64,000 bases of DNA from SHVO01 sp964576515. Its GTDB lineage: Bacteria; Pseudomonadota; Alphaproteobacteria; Rhodospirillales; Rhodospirillaceae. Location: contig CAZNUW010000012.1 in the NCBI GenBank assembly GCA_964576515.1, positions 62,001 through 126,000 on the forward strand. The letters are read 5' to 3'. A program made the translations under genes and the position numbers. How positions within the stretch are numbered: position 1 is the stretch's first letter; every line of letters begins with the position of its first letter. Under the pieces are notes generated by a model. That model searched no databases. It was given only the letters and a program-made list of their open reading frames with translations, and was not told the origin of the DNA. Positions 59,875-64,000 of this stretch are shown one piece after another.

Positions 59875-61875
59875 ATGACTCCCACCAAGTTTCTGTTCGG
59901 CCAGTTTGTGGCCGTTTTTGTCATCATGATCGCCGGCGTGTGGGCCGGCACGCAGCTCGCCGCATCGCATTTAGGCTATCAGCCCGGCCTCGGTGCGCCG
60001 TGGTTCATGCTCTACACCGTGCCCGTCTACTACCCGTGGCGTCTGTTCGAGTGGTGGTATGCCTATGACGCCTATGCGCCCGAGATTTTCAACCGCGCCG
60101 GCATGGTCGCCGCCTCAAGCGGCATGCTCGGGTGTGCAGCGGCGGTGGGCGGTGCGCTGTGGCGTGCCCGCCAGGGCACGGCCTCGACTACTTACGGGTC
60201 TTCGCGCTGGGCCACCGGATGGGACATCCGTCTCGCCGGTTTGTTACGCGGCCGCGGCGTGTTCCTCGGCCAATGGGAAAACACCTATCTGCGCCACAAT
60301 GGACCGGCGCACGTCATGGCCATCGCGCCGACGCGCTCCGGCAAAGGTGTGGGCCTCGTGGTGCCAACGCTTCTGTCCTGGACCGGCTCCGCCGTCATCC
60401 ACGACATCAAGGGCGAGAACTGGGAGCTGACCGCCGGATGGCGCTCCAAGTTCTCCCACTGCATCCTGTTCAATCCGACCGATCTCTGTTCCGCCCGCTA
60501 TAACCCTCTGCTCGAAGTCCGCAAGGGACCGCACGAGGTCCGCGATGTTCAGAACATCGCCGACATCCTCATGGACCCGGAGGGCGCGCTGGATCGGCGC
60601 AACCACTGGGAAAAAACCAGCAACGCGCTTCTGGTCGGCACCATCCTTCACGTCCTCTACGCCGAGGAGGAGAAAACGCTCTCGCGGGTGGCGGCGATTC
60701 TCTCCGATCCGCAGCGGTCGTTTTCCCAGACGGTGCATCACATGATGCAGACCAACCACATCGGCACCAAGGAGAAGCCCGAGGTCCATCCGGTCGTGGC
60801 CTGGGCCGCGCGCGAGGTCCTCAACAAGGCGGAGAACGAGCGCTCCGGCGTCTTGTCCACGGCCATGTCGTTCTTGGGTCTCTACCGCGATCCGACGGTG
60901 GCGCGTACGACCTCGGCCTGCGACTGGCGGGTGGACGATCTGATGAACGCCAGGCAGCCCGTATCGCTCTACCTTGTCATTCCGCCCTCCGACATCTCGC
61001 GCACCAAGCCGCTTGTGCGTCTCATGCTGAACCAGATCGGCCGGCGCCTCACCGAGCGCGTGGCGGGGGGCGAAGGCAAGCATCACAAGCACAAGCTCCT
61101 GATGATGCTGGACGAGTTCCCGGCGCTGGGCCGCCTCGACTTCTTCGAGAAGTCGCTCGCGTTCATGGCGGGCTATGGCATCCGCGCCTATCTGATCGCC
61201 CAGTCCTTGAACCAGGTGTCCAAGGCTTACGGCGAGAACAATTCCATCCTCGACAATTGCCATATCCGCATCGCGTTTTCGACCAATGACGAGCGCACGG
61301 CCAAGCGCATCTCCGATGCCCTCGGGATGACCACCGAAACACGCGCCCAGAAAAACTACGCCGGGAGCCGTCTCGCCCTGTGGCTGGGGCACGTCATGGT
61401 CAGCCGCCAGGAAACGGCCCGTCCGTTGCTCACGCCGGGCGAGATCATGCAGTTGCCCGCCGGTCTCGCCCTCCTGTTCGTGTCCGGGTTTCCGCCGGCG
61501 CGCATCAAGAAGGTCCGCTACTACGAGGATGAAAACTTCCTCGAACGGGTGCTGATGGCGCCGCAGTTGGTACAGGGCGAATACGTCGATAAGCCCCCGC
61601 CGCGCGAGGATGACTGGAAAGACCAAATCCGCGGCCCCGATGCGCGGCTCGCCGCGGCCGATGCGGCCACGCCGGAGCCCAAGCCTGCCGACCAAGACGG
61701 GGGCCGCGGGCTGCAACTGGAATTGACATACCCCGCCGAAGCGCAAGGCCAGGCTCCGGAGAATGCAGGTTCCGAACCTGTGACGGCGGAGACCTCGGCA
61801 ACGGTGCGCCGCGCCTACGCCATGAGCAATGGGGAAGGCCACCGCCATCCCGAACGCGAATTCTTACCGGAGTAA
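59875..61875 (+). CDS. traG: TraG/VirD4-type coupling protein
   Basis: About 666 residues with an N-terminal membrane part (FLFGQFVAVFVIMIAGVWAG and further helices). Walker A is IAPTRSGKGVGLVVPTLLSW, Walker B LLMMLDEFPALGRLDFFEKSL, and the conserved GYGIRAYLIAQSLNQV segment follows. It docks the relaxase-DNA complex to the Trb secretion channel. ATG at 59875 is chosen from context. It overlaps the RHH gene (TAATG). Confidence 0.93.
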   Translation: MTPTKFLFGQFVAVFVIMIAGVWAGTQLAASHLGYQPGLGAPWFMLYTVPVYYPWRLFEWWYAYDAYAPEIFNRAGMVAASSGMLGCAAAVGGALWRARQGTASTTYGSSRWATGWDIRLAGLLRGRGVFLGQWENTYLRHNGPAHVMAIAPTRSGKGVGLVVPTLLSWTGSAVIHDIKGENWELTAGWRSKFSHCILFNPTDLCSARYNPLLEVRKGPHEVRDVQNIADILMDPEGALDRRNHWEKTSNALLVGTILHVLYAEEEKTLSRVAAILSDPQRSFSQTVHHMMQTNHIGTKEKPEVHPVVAWAAREVLNKAENERSGVLSTAMSFLGLYRDPTVARTTSACDWRVDDLMNARQPVSLYLVIPPSDISRTKPLVRLMLNQIGRRLTERVAGGEGKHHKHKLLMMLDEFPALGRLDFFEKSLAFMAGYGIRAYLIAQSLNQVSKAYGENNSILDNCHIRIAFSTNDERTAKRISDALGMTTETRAQKNYAGSRLALWLGHVMVSRQETARPLLTPGEIMQLPAGLALLFVSGFPPARIKKVRYYEDENFLERVLMAPQLVQGEYVDKPPPREDDWKDQIRGPDARLAAADAATPEPKPADQDGGRGLQLELTYPAEAQGQAPENAGSEPVTAETSATVRRAYAMSNGEGHRHPEREFLPE

Positions 61876-62279
61876 TGAGGATGTCCGCCAAGGTGCGTTA
61901 TCAGCTCTATCTCGACGCCGATCTGTCGGAATCGTTCGAGCAGCTTGCGGACAAGAAAGGCCACTGCAAATCGGCGATCCTGGCGGACGCCTTGCGGGCG
62001 TACCTGAACCGGCGCGGGGCGAAGGAACTGGACGACCTTTTAGGTGTGCGGCTGTCACGCCTGGAAAGCTACCAGGAAATTCTCCTGGAAAGCCTCGCGT
62101 TGTATGTCCGCTACTACCTCACCGTCACCGCGCCGGTGAATGAGCAGGACAAGGCGGCCATCGCCATCGGCAACGACAGGTTTGGTCTGTTCACCCGGCA
62201 AGTCGGCCGGCGGTTGGCGAGCAGCAAGGGCAAGACCTTTGAGAGCATCATGCGCACCCTCTTGGAGGCTGCGGCATGA
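61875..62279 (+). CDS. Ribbon-helix-helix (CopG-like) regulator
   Basis: The 134-residue protein starts VRYQLYLDADLSESFEQLADKKGHCKSAILADALRAYLN, a ribbon-helix-helix DNA-binding domain, followed by a helical part. Its position between traG and trbB is usual for these elements; it probably controls tra/trb expression. Starts at 61875 (overlapping traG) or 61881 (ATGAGG-ATG). Overlaps trbB by 4 bases. Confidence 0.85.
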   Translation: MRMSAKVRYQLYLDADLSESFEQLADKKGHCKSAILADALRAYLNRRGAKELDDLLGVRLSRLESYQEILLESLALYVRYYLTVTAPVNEQDKAAIAIGNDRFGLFTRQVGRRLASSKGKTFESIMRTLLEAAA

Positions 62280-63247
62280 GCTTGCAAACCGAAACCCGCG
62301 ACCGGCGGCGGTCCATGTTGCGCACGGCCATGGGTCCGGTGATCGCGGCAGCGCTCGCCGATCCCGCGGTGATCGAGGTCATGGTCAATCCCGATGGCCG
62401 CCTATGGCTCGACCGGCACGGCCAGGGGCGTGTGGATACAGGCGAGCGTATTGGCGCGGACGACATCGAGCGGATCATCAGGCTGGTCGCGGCCCATGTG
62501 CGGATCGACGTGCATCCCGACAATCCGGGCGTCAGCGCCGAACTCCCGGACACCGGCGAGCGGTTTGAAGGCGTATTGCCGCCTGTCGCCGTCGCGCCGT
62601 GTTTCGCCATCCGTAAGCAGGCCGCCGAGGTCTACGACCTCGCGAGTTATGTCGAGAACCGCATGATGACGGAGGCGGAAGCGTCAGCCCTGGCCCAGGC
62701 CGTGCGGCAGCGCAAAAACATTCTGATCGCGGGCGGCACCAGCTCGGGCAAGACCACCTTGGCGAATGCCTTGCTGGCGGAGGTCGCGTCGCTGAGCGAG
62801 CGGGTCATTCTGATCGAGGATACGCGCGAACTCCAATGCGCCGCCGCCGATTGCGTGTCCCTACGCACCAAGCCCGGCGTCGTCAGCCTGGGGCAGCTTG
62901 TCCGCTCGACGCTGCGCCTGCGCCCGGACCGGATCATTGTCGGGGAAGTACGCGGCGGGGAAGCCCTCGACATGCTGAAAGCATGGAATACCGGCCACCC
63001 GGGCGGGATCGCGACCATCCACGCCAATTCCGCGCGCGCCGCCCTCTACAGATTGGAACAGCTCATCCAGGAAAGCGTCCTCGCGGTCCCGCGTCAGCTC
63101 ATTGCCGAAACGGTCGATCTTATCGTGTTCATCCAGGGACGCGGTATTGCGCGACGCCTGGGCACCATCGCGACGGTCACGGGCCTCGGACCGGACGGCG
63201 ACTACATCGTGACCGAAGCCCAACACCAGCGCCTGCGTGCCCTCTAA
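62276..63247 (+). CDS. trbB: TrbB, VirB11-type secretion ATPase
   Basis: The 323-residue protein has Walker A IAGGTSSGKTTLANALL, the Asp box LIEDTRELQC, Walker B RIIVGEVRGGEALDMLKAWNTGHPGG and the His box IATIHANSA of VirB11/TrbB hexameric ATPases, which power pilus assembly and DNA transfer. Starts at an ATGA overlap. First gene of the trbBCDE run. Confidence 0.95.
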   Translation: MSLQTETRDRRRSMLRTAMGPVIAAALADPAVIEVMVNPDGRLWLDRHGQGRVDTGERIGADDIERIIRLVAAHVRIDVHPDNPGVSAELPDTGERFEGVLPPVAVAPCFAIRKQAAEVYDLASYVENRMMTEAEASALAQAVRQRKNILIAGGTSSGKTTLANALLAEVASLSERVILIEDTRELQCAAADCVSLRTKPGVVSLGQLVRSTLRLRPDRIIVGEVRGGEALDMLKAWNTGHPGGIATIHANSARAALYRLEQLIQESVLAVPRQLIAETVDLIVFIQGRGIARRLGTIATVTGLGPDGDYIVTEAQHQRLRAL

Positions 63248-63257
63248 GGAGTCTGCC

Positions 63258-63587
63258 ATGATCTTTCGATCAGCGACGTGCCGCCGTCTTTTGCTTCCTC
63301 TCGCCGCCGCGCTCTGCGGCCTCCATGCCAAAGCTGCGCTGGCGGCGGGCTCCAACATGCCGTGGGAAGGTCCGCTCCAGCAGGTGTTGGATTCGGTGCA
63401 AGGCCCCGTCGCAAAGATCCTCGCGGTGATGATTATCATCGTGACCGGACTGACGTTGGCTTTTGGCGATACCTCCGGCGGCTTCCGGCGCCTGATTCAG
63501 ATTATCTTCGGTCTCTCCATCGCGTTTGCAGCGTCGAGTTTCTTCCTGTCGTTCTTTGCCTTCGGCGGCGGAGCACTGATCTCGTGA
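63258..63587 (+). CDS. trbC: TrbC, conjugal pilin precursor
   Basis: The 109-residue protein has a signal peptide (LLLPLAAALCGLHAKAALAAG) and two hydrophobic helices (AKILAVMIIIVTGLTLAFG; LIQIIFGLSIAFAASSFFLSF), the VirB2/TrbC pattern. TraF should process it into the (often circular) pilin. ATG at 63258 behind AAGGAGTC. Overlaps trbD by 4 bases. Confidence 0.92.
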   Translation: MIFRSATCRRLLLPLAAALCGLHAKAALAAGSNMPWEGPLQQVLDSVQGPVAKILAVMIIIVTGLTLAFGDTSGGFRRLIQIIFGLSIAFAASSFFLSFFAFGGGALIS

Positions 63588-63847
63588 GCACGCACCTGGA
63601 AGGCTTCGAGGTGCCGCTGCACCGCGCGCTCACGCTGCCGATTCTGCTCGCGGGCGCACCGCGGCCAGTTGCCATCCTCAACGGCACGCTCGCGGCCGCC
63701 ATCGGGCTCGGCCTGCAAATGTGGCTCGCCGGCATCGTGCTCTTTCTGGTGGGACATACTTTGGCGGCCTTCGCCGCCAAACGCGATCCGCACTTCGTGG
63801 AGGTGGTCCTGCGCCACCTTCGGCAAAAGGGACATTTTGAATGCTGA
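63584..63847 (+). CDS. trbD: TrbD, VirB3-like inner-membrane protein
   Basis: The 87-residue protein starts at GTG 63584 (overlap with trbC): VSTHLEGFEVPLHRALTLPI, two hydrophobic segments (AAAIGLGLQMWLAGIVLFLVG) and a charged end (KRDPHFVEVVLRHLRQKG). This is the TrbD/VirB3 pattern; the protein helps anchor TrbE. Overlaps trbE. Confidence 0.9.
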   Translation: MSTHLEGFEVPLHRALTLPILLAGAPRPVAILNGTLAAAIGLGLQMWLAGIVLFLVGHTLAAFAAKRDPHFVEVVLRHLRQKGHFEC

Positions 63848-64000
63848 ATATCGGGGAATATCGCCGCAAGGGACAGATGCTGGCGGACCACTTGCCGTGG
63901 GCGATGCTGGTTGCGCCCGGTGTGGTTCTGAACAAGGACGGAGGGTTCCAGCGAACCTTCCAGTTTCGCGGGCCGGACCTGGAGAGCGCGACCGACGCCG
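63841..64000 (+). CDS. trbE: TrbE, VirB4-like ATPase, N-terminal part
   Basis: ATG at 63841 inside the trbD end opens MLNIGEYRRKGQMLADHLPW and continues to the window edge (53 residues): AMLVAPGVVLNKDGGFQRTFQFRGPDL. This is the usual start of TrbE, the large pilus-assembly ATPase; the Walker motifs lie outside the window. Confidence 0.88.
   Translation, partial: MLNIGEYRRKGQMLADHLPWAMLVAPGVVLNKDGGFQRTFQFRGPDLESATDA

Larger units (their letters stand above)
24975..64000. mobile_element. Large ICE-like region beginning at tRNA-Glu (right end outside the window)
   Basis: From the tRNA-Glu 3' end onward no core gene appears. The content is defence genes, a DUF2285 gene, sulfur and metal resistance cargo, and then ArdC, DUF2958, ParB-like, DUF736, TraF, relaxase, TraG and Trb genes, the backbone of Tra/Trb-type conjugative elements of alphaproteobacteria. 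The integrase and the second attachment site must lie beyond 64,000 if this is one element. The exact left end is not proven: no repeat of the tRNA 3' end was found inside the window. The defence block could also be a separate, older insertion next to the tRNA. Confidence 0.7.

Noticed and set aside
24975..64000. CRISPR arrays or intact insertion sequences in the island
   Set aside because: No regularly spaced repeats and no transposase gene with terminal inverted repeats were seen.

Overview
The window looks like the chromosome of a GC-rich alphaproteobacterium. The support is a glnB-glnA pair behind a sigma54-type promoter, rplM-rpsI, an alaC/LL-DAP-type aminotransferase overlapping hom and followed by glpX and recJ, a class I PHA synthase, and protein families typical of that class. 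No genus can be named from the sequence alone.

Layout. (1) 1-24,900 is mostly core chromosome: a TonB-dependent receptor with a PEBP-family protein, glnA and glnB, tRNA-His, rplM-rpsI, argC, a gamma carbonic anhydrase, a PhoD-like phosphatase, an M20 peptidase, phaC, a lipoprotein, the aminotransferase-hom-glpX-recJ run, an exported protein and a GNAT acetyltransferase. (2) A compact element of about 4.4 kb (about 3,020-7,404) interrupts this core. It sits exactly at the 3' end of glnA. The old last codons and terminator of glnA are stranded on its far side, and the element supplies a replacement end (EYEMYYSV-stop) and a new terminator. It carries a tyrosine integrase, a small excisionase-like protein, a putative HUH (rolling-circle type) replication protein, an unknown partner and a 5'-truncated serine resolvase. 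(3) From tRNA-Glu (24,899-24,974) to the right edge the sequence is accessory and reads as one large integrative and conjugative element (ICE) whose far end lies outside the window. It has four blocks: a defence block (25,193-33,717), a sulfur/persulfide block (35,524-39,517), a metal-resistance block for chromate and copper/silver-type cations (39,651-51,877), and an ICE backbone (DUF2285 gene, ArdC, DUF2958, ParB-like, DUF736, HTH, TraF, relaxase, TraG, RHH protein, TrbB-TrbC-TrbD-TrbE).

How the genes work together. The Tra/Trb genes would process DNA (relaxase), couple it (TraG) and secrete it (Trb), with TraF maturing the pilin and ArdC countering host restriction. The cargo protects the host. 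A Gabija-like OLD nuclease plus UvrD helicase pair faces a three-gene nuclease operon. That operon holds an unrecognised helical protein, a PD-(D/E)xK-type nuclease joined to a large unknown domain, and a membrane-anchored Mrr-type nuclease with an apparent frameshift. The sulfur block pairs an ArsR-rhodanese regulator with a divergent persulfide dioxygenase operon. The chromate block carries chrA, chrB and a Tat-exported superoxide dismutase, and the Cus-type block is a complete tripartite pump.

The strongest candidates for undescribed biology are the small glnA-targeting element with its HUH Rep, and the three-gene nuclease operon next to the Gabija-like pair. No CRISPR array and no intact insertion sequence were seen.
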